64,000 bases of DNA, taken from Palaemon carinicauda (taxonomy: Eukaryota; Arthropoda; Malacostraca; Decapoda; Palaemonidae). A program made the translations under genes and the position numbers. The first letter of the stretch is position 1, and each line of letters opens with the position of its first letter. The DNA lies in contig NC_090744.1 of the NCBI RefSeq assembly GCF_036898095.1, positions 13,651,289 through 13,715,288 on the forward strand. Direction: 5' to 3'. Positions 37,901-52,500 of this stretch are shown piece by piece. Below the pieces are notes generated by a model. The model was not told where the DNA came from, did not search any database, and saw nothing but the letters and a program-made list of their open reading frames with translations.

Positions 37901-40900
37901 CCCCCCCTCTATATCCAGTATTTTGTCCCCCTTCTCTATTCATGTCCAACTAGAAGTCCCCCCCCTCTATATCCAGTATTTTGTCCCCCTTCTCTATTCA
38001 TGTCCAACTAGAAGTCCCCCCCCCTCTATATCCAGTATTTTGTCCCCCTTCTCTATTCATGTCCAACTAGAAGTCCCCCCCTCTATATCCAGTATTTTGT
38101 CCCCCTTCTCTATTCATGTCCAACTAGAAGTCCCCCCCCTCTATATCCAGTATTTTGTCCCCCTTCTCTATTCATGTCCAACTAGAAGTCCCCCCCCTCT
38201 ATATCCAGTATTTTGTCCCCCTTCTCTATTCATGTCCAACTAGAAGTCCCCCCCCTCTATATCCAGTATTTTGTCCCCCTTCTCTATTCATGTCCAACTA
38301 GAAGTCCCCCCCCTCTATATCCAGTATTTTGTCCCCCTTCTCTATTCATGTCCAACTAGAAGTCCCCCCCTCTATATCCAGTATTTTGTCCCCCTTCTCT
38401 ATTCATGTCCAACTAGAAGTCCCCCCTCTATATCCAGTATTTTGTCCCCCTTCTCTATTCATGTCCAACTAGAAGTCCCCCCCCTCTATATCCAGTATTT
38501 TGTCCCCCTTCTCTATTCATGTCTAATTATAAGTTTCCCCCCTCTATATCCAGTATTTTGTCCCCCTTCTCTATTCATGTCCAACTAGAAGTCCCCCCCT
38601 CTATATCCAGTATTTTGTCCCCCTTCTCTATTCATGTCCAACTAGAAGTCCCCCCCCTCTATATCCAGTATTTTGTCCCCCTTCTCTATTCATGTCCAAC
38701 TAGAAGTCCCCCCCCTCTATATCCAGTATTTTGTCCCCCTTCTCTATTCATGTCCAACTAGAAGTCCCCCCCCCTCTATATCCAGTATTTTGTCCCCCTT
38801 CTCTATTCATGTCCAACTAGAAGTCCCCCCCCCTCTATATCCAGTATTTTGTCCCCCTTCTCTATTCATGTCCAACTAGAAGTCCCCCCCTCTATATCCA
38901 GTATTTTGTCCCCCTTCTCTATTCATGTCCAACTAGAAGTCCTCCCCCCCTCTATATCCAGTATTTTGTCCCCCTTCTCTATTCATGTCCAACTAGAAGT
39001 CCCCCCCCTCTATATCCAGTATTTTGTCCCCCTTCTCTATTCATGTCCAACTAGAAGTCCCCCCCTCTATATCCAGTATTTTGTCCCCCTTCTCTATTCA
39101 TGTCCAACTAGAAGTCCCCCCTCTATATCCAGTATTTTGTCCCCCTTCTCTATTCATGTCCAACTAGAAGTCCCCCCCCTCTATATCCAGTATTTTGTCC
39201 CCCTTCTCTATTCATGTCCAACTAGAAGTTTCCTCCCCCCCTCTATATCCAGTATTTTGTCCCCCTTCTCTATTCATGTCCAACTAGAAGTCCCCCCCCC
39301 TCTATATCCAGTATTTTGTCCCCCTTCTCTATTCATGTCCAACTAGAAGTCCCCCCCCCTCTATATCCAGTATTTTGTCCCCCTTCTCTATTCATGTCCA
39401 ACTAGAAGTCCCCCCCCTCTATATCCAGTATTTTGTCCCCCTTCTCTATTCATGTCCAACTAGAAGTCCCCCCCCTCTATATCCAGTATTTTGTCCCCCT
39501 TCTCTATTCATGTCCAACTAGAAGTCCTCCCCCCCCTCTATATCCAGTATTTTGTCCCCCTTCTCTATTCATGTCTAATTATAAGTTTCCTCCCCCCTCT
39601 ATATCCAGTATTTTGTCCCCCTTCTCTATTCATGTCCAACTAGAAGTCCTCCCCCCCTCTATATCCAGTATTTTGTCCCCCTTCTCTATTCATGTCCAAC
39701 TAGAAGTCCCCCCCTCTATATCCAGTATTTTGTCCCCCTTCTCTATTCATGTCCAACTAGAAGTCCCCCCCCTCTATATCCAGTATTTTGTCCCCCTTCT
39801 CTATTCATGTCCAACTAGAAGTCCCCCCCCTCTATATCCAGTATTTTGTCCCCCTTCTCTATTCATGTCCAACTAGAAGTCCCCCCCCTCTATATCCAGT
39901 ATTTTGTCCCCCTTCTCTATTCATGTCCAACTAGAAGTCCCCCCCCCTCTATATCCAGTATTTTGTCCCCCTTCTCTATTCATGTCCAACTAGAAGTCCC
40001 CCCCTCTATATCCAGTATTTTGTCCCCCTTCTCTATTCATGTCCAACTAGAAGTCCCCCCCCCTCTATATCCAGTATTTTGTCCCCCTTCTCTATTCATG
40101 TCCAACTAGAAGTCCCCCCCCTCTATATCCAGTATTTTGTCCCCCTTCTCTATTCATGTCCAACTAGAAGTCCCCCCCCCTCTATATCCAGTATTTTGTC
40201 CCCCTTCTCTATTCATGTCCAACTAGAAGTCCTCCCCCCCTCTATATCCAGTATTTTGTCCCCCTTCTCTATTCATGTCCAACTAGAAGTCCCCCCCTCT
40301 ATATCCAGTATTTTGTCCCCCTTCTCTATTCATGTCCAACTAGAAGTCCCCCCCTCTATATCCAGTATTTTGTCCCCCTTCTCTATTCATGTCCAACTAG
40401 AAGTCCCCCCCCTCTATATCCAGTATTTTGTCCCCCTTCTCTATTCATGTCCAACTAGAAGTCCCCCCCCTCTATATCCAGTATTTTGTCCCCCTTCTCT
40501 ATTCATGTCCAACTAGAAGTCCCCCCCCCTCTATATCCAGTATTTTGTCCCCCTTCTCTATTCATGTCCAACTAGAAGTCCCCCCCCCTCTATATCCAGT
40601 ATTTTGTCCCCCTTCTCTATTCATGTCCAACTAGAAGTCCCCCCCCCTCTATATCCAGTATTTTGTCCCCCTTCTCTATTCATGTCCAACTAGAAGTCCC
40701 CCCCCTCTATATCCAGTATTTTGTCCCCCTTCTCTATTCATGTCCAACTAGAAGTCCCCCCCTCTATATCCAGTATTTTGTCCCCCTTCTCTATTCATGT
40801 CCAACTAGAAGTCCTCCCCCCCTCTATATCCAGTATTTTGTCCCCCTTCTCTATTCATGTCCAACTAGAAGTCCCCCCCCTCTATATCCAGTATTTTGTC

Positions 40901-43900
40901 CCCCTTCTCTATTCATGTCCAACTAGAAGTCCCCCCCCTCTATATCCAGTATTTTGTCCCCCTTCTCTATTCATGTCCAACTAGAAGTCCCCCCCCTCTA
41001 TATCCAGTATTTTGTCCCCCTTCTCTATTCATGTCCAACTAGAAGTCCCCCCCCTCTATATCCAGTATTTTGTCCCCCTTCTCTATTCATGTCCAACTAG
41101 AAGTCCCCCCCCCTCTATATCCAGTATTTTGTCCCCCTTCTCTATTCATGTCCAACTAGAAGTCCCCCCCCCTCTATATCCAGTATTTTGTCCCCCTTCT
41201 CTATTCATGTCCAACTAGAAGTCCCCCCCCCTCTATATCCAGTATTTTGTCCCCCTTCTCTATTCATGTCCAATTAGAAGTCCCCCCCCCTCTATATCCA
41301 GTATTTTGTCCCCCTTCTCTATTCATGTCCAACTAGAAGTCCCCCCCTCTATATCCAGTATTTTGTCCCCCTTCTCTATTCATGTCCAACTAGAAGTCCC
41401 CCCCTCTATATCCAGTATTTTGTCCCCCTTCTCTATTCATGTCCAACTAGAAGTCCCCCCCTCTATATCCAGTATTTTGTCCCCCTTCTCTATTCATGTC
41501 CAACTAGAAGTCCCCCCCCTCTATATCCAGTATTTTGTCCCCCTTCTCTATTCATGTCCAACTAGAAGTCCCCCCCTCTATATCCAGTATTTTGTCCCCC
41601 TTCTCTATTCATGTCCAACTAGAAGTCCCCCCCCTCTATATCCAGTATTTTGTCCCCCTTCTCTATTCATGTCCAACTAGAAGTCCCCCCCTCTATATCC
41701 AGTATTTTGTCCCCCTTCTCTATTCATGTCCAACTAGAAGTCCCCCCCCTCTATATCCAGTATTTTGTCCCCCTTCTCTATTCATGTCCAACTAGAAGTC
41801 CCCCCCCTCTATATCCAGTATTTTGTCCCCCTTCTCTATTCATGTCCAACTAGAAGTCCCCCCCTCTATATCCAGTATTTTGTCCCCCTTCTCTATTCAT
41901 GTCCAACTAGAAGTCCTCCCCCCCTCTATATCCAGTATTTTGTCCCCCTTCTCTATTCATGTCCAACTAGAAGTCCCCCCCTCTATATCCAGTATTTTGT
42001 CCCCCTTCTCTATTCATGTCCAACTAGAAGTCCCCCCCTCTATATCCAGTATTTTGTCCCCCTTCTCTATTCATGTCCAACTAGAAGTCCCCCCCTCTAT
42101 ATCCAGTATTTTGTCCCCCTTCTCTATTCATGTCCAACTAGAAGTCCCCCCCTCTATATCCAGTATTTTGTCCCCCTTCTCTATTCATGTCCAACTAGAA
42201 GTCCCCCCCTCTATATCCAGTATTTTGTCCCCCTTCTCTATTCATGTCCAACTAGAAGTTTCCCCCCCCCTCTATATCCAGTATTTTGTCCCCCTTCTCT
42301 ATTCATGTCCAACTAGAAGTCCCCCCCCTCTATATCCAGTATTTTGTCCCCCTTCTCTATTCATGTCCAACTAGAAGTCCCCCCCCCTCTATATCCAGTA
42401 TTTTGTCCCCCTTCTCTATTCATGTCCAACTAGAAGTCCCCCCCCTCTATATCCAGTATTTTGTCCCCCTTCTCTATTCATGTCCAACTAGAAGTTTCCT
42501 CCCCCCCTCTATATCCAGTATTTTGTCCCCCTTCTCTATTCATGTCCAACTAGAAGTCCCCCCCTCTATATCCAGTATTTTGTCCCCCTTCTCTATTCAT
42601 GTCCAACTAGAAGTCCCCCCCTCTATATCCAGTATTTTGTCCCCCTTCTCTATTCATGTCCAACTAGAAGTCCCCCCCTCTATATCCAGTATTTTGTCCC
42701 CCTTCTCTATTCATGTCCAACTAGAAGTCCCCCCCCTCTATATCCAGTATTTTGTCCCCCTTCTCTATTCATGTCCAACTAGAAGTCCCCCCCCTCTATA
42801 TCCAGTATTTTGTCCCCCTTCTCTATTCATGTCCAACTAGAAGTCCCCCCCCTCTATATCCAGTATTTTGTCCCCCTTCTCTATTCATGTCCAACTAGAA
42901 GTCCCCCCCCTCTATATCCAGTATTTTGTCCCCCTTCTCTATTCATGTCCAACTAGAAGTCCCCCCCCCTCTATATCCAGTATTTTGTCCCCCTTCTCTA
43001 TTCATGTCCAACTAGAAGTCCCCCCCCTCTATATCCAGTATTTTGTCCCCCTTCTCTATTCATGTCCAACTAGAAGTCCTCCCCCCCTCTATATCCAGTA
43101 TTTTGTCCCCCTTCTCTATTCATGTCCAACTAGAAGTCCCCCCCCTCTATATCCAGTATTTTGTCCCCCTTCTCTATTCATGTCCAACTAGAAGTCCCCC
43201 CCCCTCTATATCCAGTATTTTGTCCCCCTTCTCTATTCATGTCCAACTAGAAGTTTCCTCCCCCCCTCTATATCCAGTATTTTGTCCCCCTTCTCTATTC
43301 ATGTCCAACTAGAAGTCCCCCCCTCTATATCCAGTATTTTGTCCCCCTTCTCTATTCATGTCCAACTAGAAGTCCCCCCCCTCTATATCCAGTATTTTGT
43401 CCCCCTTCTCTATTCATGTCCAACTAGAAGTCCCCCCCCCTCTATATCCAGTATTTTGTCCCCCTTCTCTATTCATGTCCAACTAGAAGTCCCCCCCCCT
43501 CTATATCCAGTATTTTGTCCCCCTTCTCTATTCATGTCCAACTAGAAGTCCCCCCCCTCTATATCCAGTATTTTGTCCCCCTTCTCTATTCATGTCCAAC
43601 TAGAAGTCCCCCCCCTCTATATCCAGTATTTTGTCCCCCTTCTCTATTCATGTCCAACTAGAAGTCCTCCCCCCCTCTATATCCAGTATTTTGTCCCCCT
43701 TCTCTATTCATGTCCAACTAGAAGTCCCCCCCCTCTATATCCAGTATTTTGTCCCCCTTCTCTATTCATGTCCAACTAGAAGTCCCCCCCCCTCTATATC
43801 CAGTATTTTGTCCCCCTTCTCTATTCATGTCCAACTAGAAGTCCCCCCCCCTCTATATCCAGTATTTTGTCCCCCTTCTCTATTCATGTCCAACTAGAAG

Positions 43901-46500
43901 TCCCCCCCCCTCTATATCCAGTATTTTGTCCCCCTTCTCTATTCATGTCTAACTATAAGTTTCCTCCCCCCCTCTATATCCAGTATTTTGTCCCCCTTCT
44001 CTATTCATGTCCAACTAGAAGTCCCCCCCCTCTATATCCAGTATTTTGTCCCCCTTCTCTATTCATGTCCAACTAGAAGTCCCCCCCCCTCTATATCCAG
44101 TATTTTGTCCCCCTTCTCTATTCATGTCCAACTAGAAGTCCCCCCCCTCTATATCCAGTATTTTGTCCCCCTTCTCTATTCATGTCCAACTAGAAGCCCC
44201 CCCTCTATATCCAGTATTTTGTCCCCCTTCTCTATTCATGTCCAACTAGAAGTCCCCCCCCTCTATATCCAGTATTTTGTCCCCCTTCTCTATTCATGTC
44301 CAACTAGAAGTCCCCCCCCCCTCTATATCCAGTATTTTGTCCCCCTTCTCTATTCATGTCCAACTAGAAGTCCCCCCCCCTCTATATCCAGTATTTTGTC
44401 CCCCTTCTCTATTCATGTCCAACTAGAAGTCCCCCCCTCTATATCCAGTATTTTGTCCCCCTTCTCTATTCATGTCCAACTAGAAGTCCCCCCTCTATAT
44501 CCAGTATTTTGTCCCCCTTCTCTATTCATGTCCAACTAGAAGTCCCCCCCCTCTATATCCAGTATTTTGTCCCCCTTCTCTATTCATGTCCAACTAGAAG
44601 TCCCCCCCCTCTATATCCAGTATTTTGTCCCCCTTCTCTATTCATGTCCAACTAGAAGTCCCCCCCCCTCTATATCCAGTATTTTGTCCCCCTTCTCTAT
44701 TCATGTCCAACTAGAAGTCCCCCCCTCTATATCCAGTATTTTGTCCCCCTTCTCTATTCATGTCCAACTAGAAGTCCCCCCCCTCTATATCCAGTATTTT
44801 GTCCCCCTTCTCTATTCATGTCCTAATTATAAGTCCCCCCCCTCTATATCCAGTATTTTGTCCCCCTTCTCTATTCATGTCCAACTAGAAGTCCCCCCCT
44901 CTATATCCAGTATTTTGTCCCCCTTCTCTATTCATGTCCAACTAGAAGTCCCCCCCCTCTATATCCAGTATTTTGTCCCCCTTCTCTATTCATGTCCAAC
45001 TAGAAGTCCCCCCTCTATATCCAGTATTTTGTCCCCCTTCTCTATTCATGTCCAACTAGAAGTCCCCCCCCTCTATATCCAGTATTTTGTCCCCCTTCTC
45101 TATTCATGTCCAACTATAAGTTTCCCCCCCCTCTATATCCAGTATTTTGTCCCCCTTCTCTATTCATGTCCAACTAGAAGTCCCCCCCCCTCTATATCCA
45201 GTATTTTGTCCCCCTTCTCTATTCATGTCCAACTAGAAGTCCCCCCCCTCTATATCCAGTATTTTGTCCCCCTTCTCTATTCATGTCCAACTAGAAGTCC
45301 CCCCCCTCTATATCCAGTATTTTGTCCCCCTTCTCTATTCATGTCCAACTAGAAGTCCCCCCCTCTATATCCAGTATTTTGTCCCCCTTCTCTATTCATG
45401 TCCAACTAGAAGTCCCCCCCCTCTATATCCAGTATTTTGTCCCCCTTCTCTATTCATGTCCAACTAAGTTTCCCCCCCCTCTATATCCAGTATTTTGTCC
45501 CCCTTCTCTATTCATGTCCAACTAGAAGTCCCCCCCCTCTATATCCAGTATTTTGTCCCCCTTCTCTATTCATGTCCAACTAGAAGTCCCCCCCTCTATA
45601 TCCAGTATTTTGTCCCCCTTCTCTATTCATGTCCAACTAGAAGTCCCCCCCCTCTATATCCAGTATTTTGTCCCCCTTCTCTATTCATGTCCAACTAGAA
45701 GTCCCCCCCCCTCTATATCCAGTATTTTGTCCCCCTTCTCTATTCATGTCCAACTAGAAGTCCCCCCCCCTCTATATCCAGTATTTTGTCCCCCTTCTCT
45801 ATTCATGTCCAACTAGAAGTCCCCCCCCCTCTATATCCAGTATTTTGTCCCCCTTCTCTATTCATGTCCAACTAGAAGTCCCCCCCCTCTATATCCAGTA
45901 TTTTGTCCCCCTTCTCTATTCATGTCCAATTAGAAGTCCCCCCCCTCTATATCCAGTATTTTGTCCCCCTTCTCTATTCATGTCCAACTAGAAGTCCTCC
46001 CCCCCTCTATATCCAGTATTTTGTCCCCCTTCTCTATTCATGTCCAACTAGAAGTCCCCCCCTCTATATCCAGTATTTTGTCCCCCTTCTCTATTCATGT
46101 CCAACTAGAAGTCCCCCCCCCTCTATATCCAGTATTTTGTCCCCCTTCTCTATTCATGTCTAATTATAAGTTTCCTCCCCCCCTCTATATCCAGTATTTT
46201 GTCCCCCTTCTCTATTCATGTCCAACTAGAAGTCCCCCCCCTCTATATCCAGTATTTTGTCCCCCTTCTCTATTCATGTCCAACTAGAAGTCCTCCCCCC
46301 CTCTATATCCAGTATTTTGTCCCCCTTCTCTATTCATGTCCAACTAGAAGTCCCCCCCTCTATATCCAGTATTTTGTCCCCCTTCTCTATTCATGTCCAA
46401 CTAGAAGTCCCCCCCCTCTATATCCAGTATTTTGTCCCCCTTCTCTATTCATGTCCAACTAGAAGTCCCCCCCCTCTATATCCAGTATTTTGTCCCCCTT
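31901..46500. repeat. Second homogeneous block of the satellite
   Basis: Units are again mostly canonical with C7-C9 or CCTC7 junctions. Diverged TAATTATAAG-type units are sparse (near 33947, 38525, 39577, 44825 and 46160). A run of C7 (57-bp) units spans about 41,940-42,240. Single-base junction variants AGAAGCCCCCC occur near 32449, 34653 and 44197. Confidence 0.7.
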
Positions 46501-49500
46501 CTCTATTCATGTCCAACTAGAAGTCCCCCCCCTCTATATCCAGTATTTTGTCCCCCTTCTCTATTCATGTCCAACTAGAATTTCCCCCCCCCTCTATATC
46601 CAGTATTTTGTCCCCCTTCTCTATTCATGTCAACTAGAAGTCCCCCCCTCTATATCCAGTATTTTGTCCCCCTTCTCTATTCATGTCCAACTAGAAGTCC
46701 CCCCCTCTATATCCAGTATTTTGTCCCCCTTCTCTATTCATGTCCAACTAGAAGTCCCCCCCTCTATATCCAGTATTTTGTCCCCCTTCTCTATTCATGT
46801 CCAACTAGAAGTCCCCCCCCTCTATATCCAGTATTTTGTCCCCCTTCTCTATTCATGTCTAATTATAAGTTTCCTCCCCCCTCTATATCCAGTATTTTGT
46901 CCCCCTTCTCTATTCATGTCCAACTAGAAGTCCCCCCCCTCTATATCCAGTATTTTGTCCCCCTTCTCTATTCATGTCCAACTAGAAGTCCCCCCCCTCT
47001 ATATCCAGTATTTTGTCCCCCTTCTCTATTCATGTCCAACTAGAAGTCCCCCCCCTCTATATCCAGTATTTTGTCCCCCTTCTCTATTCATGTCCAACTA
47101 GAAGTCCCCCCCTCTATATCCAGTATTTTGTCCCCCTTCTCTATTCATGTCCAACTAGAAGTCCCCCCCTCTATATCCAGTATTTTGTCCCCTTCTCTAT
47201 TCATGTCCAACTAGAAGTCCCCCCCTCTATATCCAGTATTTTGTCCCCCTTCTCTATTCATGTCCAACTAGAAGTCCCCCCCCTCTATATCCAGTATTTT
47301 GTCCCCCTTCTCTATTCATGTCCAATAGAAGTCCCCCCCCTCTATATCCAGTATTTTGTCCCCCTTCTCTATTCATGTCCAACTAGAAGTCCCCCCCCTC
47401 TATATCCAGTATTTTGTCCCCCTTCTCTATTCATGTCCAACTAGAAGTCCCCCCCCTCTATATCCAGTATTTTGTCCCCCTTCTCTATTCATGTCCAACT
47501 AGAAGTCCCCCCCTCTATATCCAGTATTTTGTCCCCCTTCTCTATTCATGTCCAACTAGAAGTCCCCCCTCTATATCCAGTATTTTGTCCCCCTTCTCTA
47601 TTCATGTCCAACTAGAAGTCCCCCCCCTCTATATCCAGTATTTTGTCCCCCTTCTCTATTCATGTCTAATTATAAGTCCTCCCCTCTATATCCAGTATTT
47701 TGTCCCCCTTCTCTATTCATGTCCAACTAGAAGTCCTCCCCCTCTATATCCAGTATTTTGTCCCCCTTCTCTATTCATGTCCAACTAGAAGTCCCCCCCC
47801 TCTATATCCAGTATTTTGTCCCCCTTCTCTATTCATGTCCAACTAGAAGTCCCCCCCCCTCTATATCCAGTATTTTGTCCCCCTTCTCTATTCATGTCCA
47901 ACTAGAAGTCCCCCCCCCCTCTATATCCAGTATTTTGTCCCCCTTCTCTATTCATGTCCAACTAGAAGTCCCCCCCCCTCTATATCCAGTATTTTGTCCC
48001 CCTTCTCTATTCATGTCCAACTAGAAGTCCCCCCCTCTATATCCAGTATTTTGTCCCCCTTCTCTATTCATGTCCAACTATAAGTTTCCTCCCCCCCTCT
48101 ATATCCAGTATTTTGTCCCCCTTCTCTATTCATGTCCAACTAGAAGTCCCCCCCTCTATATCCAGTATTTTGTCCCCCTTCTCTATTCATGTCCAACTAG
48201 AAGTCCTCCCCCCCTCTATATCCAGTATTTTGTCCCCCTTCTCTATTCATGTCCAACTAGAAGTCCCCCCTCTATATCCAGTATTTTGTCCCCCTTCTCT
48301 ATTCATGTCCAACTAGAAGTCCCCCCCCTCTATATCCAGTATTTTGTCCCCCTTCTCTATTCATGTCCAACTAGAAGTTTCCTCCCCCCCTCTATATCCA
48401 GTATTTTGTCCCCCTTCTCTATTCATGTCCAACTAGAAGTCCCCCCCCCTCTATATCCAGTATTTTGTCCCCCTTCTCTATTCATGTCCAACTAGAAGTC
48501 CTCCCCCCCTCTATATCCAGTATTTTGTCCCCCTTCTCTATTCATGTCCAACTAGAAGTCCCCCCCCCTCTATATCCAGTATTTTGTCCCCCTTCTCTAT
48601 TCATGTCCAACTAGAAGTCCCCCCCCTCTATATCCAGTATTTTGTCCCCCTTCTCTATTCATGTAATTATAAGTTTCCTCCCCCCCCTCTATATCCAGTA
48701 TTTTGTCCCCCTTCTCTATTCATGTCCAACTATAAGTTTCCCCCCCCTCTATATCCAGTATTTTGTCCCCCTTCTCTATTCATGTCTAATTATAAGTTTC
48801 CTCCCCCCCTCTATATCCAGTATTTTGTCCCCCTTCTCTATTCATGTCCAACTAGAAGTCCCCCCCTCTATATCCAGTATTTTGTCCCCCTTCTCTATTC
48901 ATGTCCAACTAGAAGTCCCCCCCCTCTATATCCAGTATTTTGTCCCCTTCTCTATTCATGTCTAATTATAAGTTTCCTCCCCCCTCTATATCCAGTATTT
49001 TGTCCCCCTTCTCTATTCATGTCCAACTAGAAGTCCCCCCCCTCTATATCCAGTATTTTGTCCCCCTTCTCTATTCATGTCCAACTAGAAGTCCTCCCCC
49101 CCTCTATATCCAGTATTTTGTCCCCCTTCTCTATTCATGTCCAACTAGAAGTCCCCCCCTCTATATCCAGTATTTTGTCCCCCTTCTCTATTCATGTCCA
49201 ACTAGAAGTCCCCCCCCCTCTATATCCAGTATTTTGTCCCCCTTCTCTATTCATGTCCAACTAGAAGTCCCCCCCCTCTATATCCAGTATTTTGTCCCCC
49301 TTCTCTATTCATGTCCAACTAGAAGTCCCCCCCCCTCTATATCCAGTATTTTGTCCCCCTTCTCTATTCATGTCCAACTAGAAGTCCTCCCCCCCTCTAT
49401 ATCCAGTATTTTGTCCCCCTTCTCTATTCATGTCCAACTAGAAGTCCCCCCCCTCTATATCCAGTATTTTGTCCCCCTTCTCTATTCATGTCCAACTAGA

Positions 49501-52500
49501 AGTCCCCCCCTCTATATCCAGTATTTTGTCCCCCTTCTCTATTCATGTCCAACTAGAAGTCCCCCCTCTATATCCAGTATTTTGTCCCCCTTCTCTATTC
49601 ATGTCTAATTATAAGTTTCCTCCCCCCTCTATATCCAGTATTTTGTCCCCCTTCTCTATTCATGTCCAACTAGAAGTCCCCCCCCTCTATATCCAGTATT
49701 TTGTCCCCCTTCTCTATTCATGTCCAACTAGAAGTCCCCCCCCCCTCTATATCCAGTATTTTGTCCCCCTTCTCTATTCATGTCCAACTAGAAGTCCCCC
49801 CCTCTATATCCAGTATTTTGTCCCCCTTCTCTATTCATGTCCAACTAGAAGTCCCCCCCTCTATATCCAGTATTTTGTCCCCCTTCTCTATTCATGTCCA
49901 ACTAGAAGTCCCCCCCCCTCTATATCCAGTATTTTGTCCCCTTCTCTATTCATGTCCAACTAGAAGTCCTCCCCCCCCTCTATATCCAGTATTTTGTCCC
50001 CCTTCTCTATTCATGTCCAACTAGAAGTCCCCCCCCCTCTATATCCAGTATTTTGTCCCCCTTCTCTATTCATGTCCAACTAGAAGTCCCCCCCCTCTAT
50101 ATCCAGTATTTTGTCCCCCTTCTCTATTCATGTCCAACTAGAAGTCCCCCCCCCTCTATATCCAGTATTTTGTCCCCCTTCTCTATTCATGTCCAACTAG
50201 AAGTCCCCCCCCTCTATATCCAGTATTTTGTCCCCCTTCTCTATTCATGTCCAACTAGAAGTCCCCCCCCCTCTATATCCAGTATTTTGTCCCCCTTCTC
50301 TATTCATGTCAACTATAAGTTTCCTCCCCCCCTCTATATCCAGTATTTTGTCCCCCTTCTCTATTCATGTCCAACTAGAAGTCCCCCCCCCTCTATATCC
50401 AGTATTTTGTCCCCCTTCTCTATTCATGTCCAACTAGAAGTCCCCCCCCCTCTATATCCAGTATTTTGTCCCCCTTCTCTATTCATGTCCAACTAGAAGT
50501 CCCCCCCTCTATATCCAGTATTTTGTCCCCCTTCTCTATTCATGTCCAACTAGAAGTCCCCCCCTCTATATCCAGTATTTTGTCCCCCTTCTCTATTCAT
50601 GTCCAACTAGAAGTCCCCCCCCTCTATATCCAGTATTTTGTCCCCCTTCTCTATTCATGTCCAACTAGAAGTCCCCCCCCCTCTATATCCAGTATTTTGT
50701 CCCCCTTCTCTATTCATGTCCAACTAGAAGTCCCCCCCCCTCTATATCCAGTATTTTGTCCCCCTTCTCTATTCATGTCCAACTAGAAGTCCCCCCCTCT
50801 ATATCCAGTATTTTGTCCCCCTTCTCTATTCATGTCCAACTAGAAGTTTCCTCCCCCCCTCTATATCCAGTATTTTGTCCCCCTTCTCTATTCATGTCCA
50901 ACTAGAAGTCCCCCCCTCTATATCCAGTATTTTGTCCCCCTTCTCTATTCATGTCCAACTAGAAGTCCCCCCCCTCTATATCCAGTATTTTGTCCCCCTT
51001 CTCTATTCATGTCTAATTATAAGTTTCCTTCCCCCCTCTATATCCAGTATTTTGTCCCCCTTCTCTATTCATGTCCAACTAGAAGTCCCCCCCCTCTATA
51101 TCCAGTATTTTGTCCCCCTTCTCTATTCATGTCCAACTAGAAGTCCCCCCCCTCTATATCCAGTATTTTGTCCCCCTTCTCTATTCATGTCCAACTAGAA
51201 GTTTCCTTCCCCCCTCTATATCCAGTATTTTGTCCCCCTTCTCTATTCATGTCCAACTAGAAGTCCCCCCCTCTATATCCAGTATTTTGTCCCCCTTCTC
51301 TATTCATGTCCAACTAGAAGTCCCCCCCCTCTATATCCAGTATTTTGTCCCCTTCTCTATTCATGTCCAACTAGAAGTCCCCCCCTCTATATCCAGTATT
51401 TTGTCTTCTCTATTCATGTCTAATTATAAGTTTCCTCCCCCCTCTATATCCAGTATTTTGTCCCCCTTCTCTATTCATGTCCAACTAGAAGTCCCCCCCC
51501 TCTATATCCAGTATTTTGTCCCCCTTCTCTATTCATGTCCAACTAGAATTTCCCCCCCCCCCCTCTATATCCAGTATTTTGTCCCCCTTCTCTATTCATG
51601 TCCAACTAGAAGTCCCCCCCCCTCTATATCCAGTATTTTGTCCCCCTTCTCTATTCATGTCCAACTAGAAGTCCCCCCCTCTATATCCAGTATTTTGTCC
51701 CCCTTCTCTATTCATGTCCAACTAGAAGTCCCCCCTCTATATCCAGTATTTTGTCCCCCTTCTCTATTCATGTCCAACTAGAAGTCCCCCCCCTCTATAT
51801 CCAGTATTTTGTCCCCCTTCTCTATTCATGTCTAATTATAAGTTTCCTCCCCTCTATATCCAGTATTTTGTCCCCCTTCTCTATTCATGTCCAACTAGAA
51901 GTCCCTCCCCCTTTATATCCAGTATTTTGTCCCCCTTCTCTATTCATGTCCAACTAGAAGTCCCCCCCCTCTATATCCAGTATTTTGTCCCCCTTCTCTA
52001 TTCATGTCCAACTAGAAGTCCCCCCCCCTCTATATCCAGTATTTTGTCCCCCTTCTCTATTCATGTCTAATTATAAGTTTCCTCCCCCCCTCTATATCCA
52101 GTATTTTGTCCCCCTTCTCTATTCATGTCCAACTAGAAGTCCCCCCCCCCTCTATATCCAGTATTTTGTCCCCCTTCTCTATTCATGTCCAACTAGAAGT
52201 TCCCCCCTCTATATCCAGTATTTTGTCCCCTTCTCTATTCATGTCTAATTATAAGTTTCCTCCCCCCCTCTATATCCAGTATTTTGTCCCCCTTCTCTAT
52301 TCATGTCCAACTAGAAGTCCCCCCCTCTATATCCAGTATTTTGTCCCCCTTCTCTATTCATGTCTAATTATAAGTTTCCTCCCCCCCTCTATATCCAGTA
52401 TTTTGTCCCCCTTCTCTATTCATGTCCAACTAGAAGTCCCCCCTCTATATCCAGTATTTTGTCCCCCTTCTCTATTCATGTCCAACTAGAAGTCCCCCCC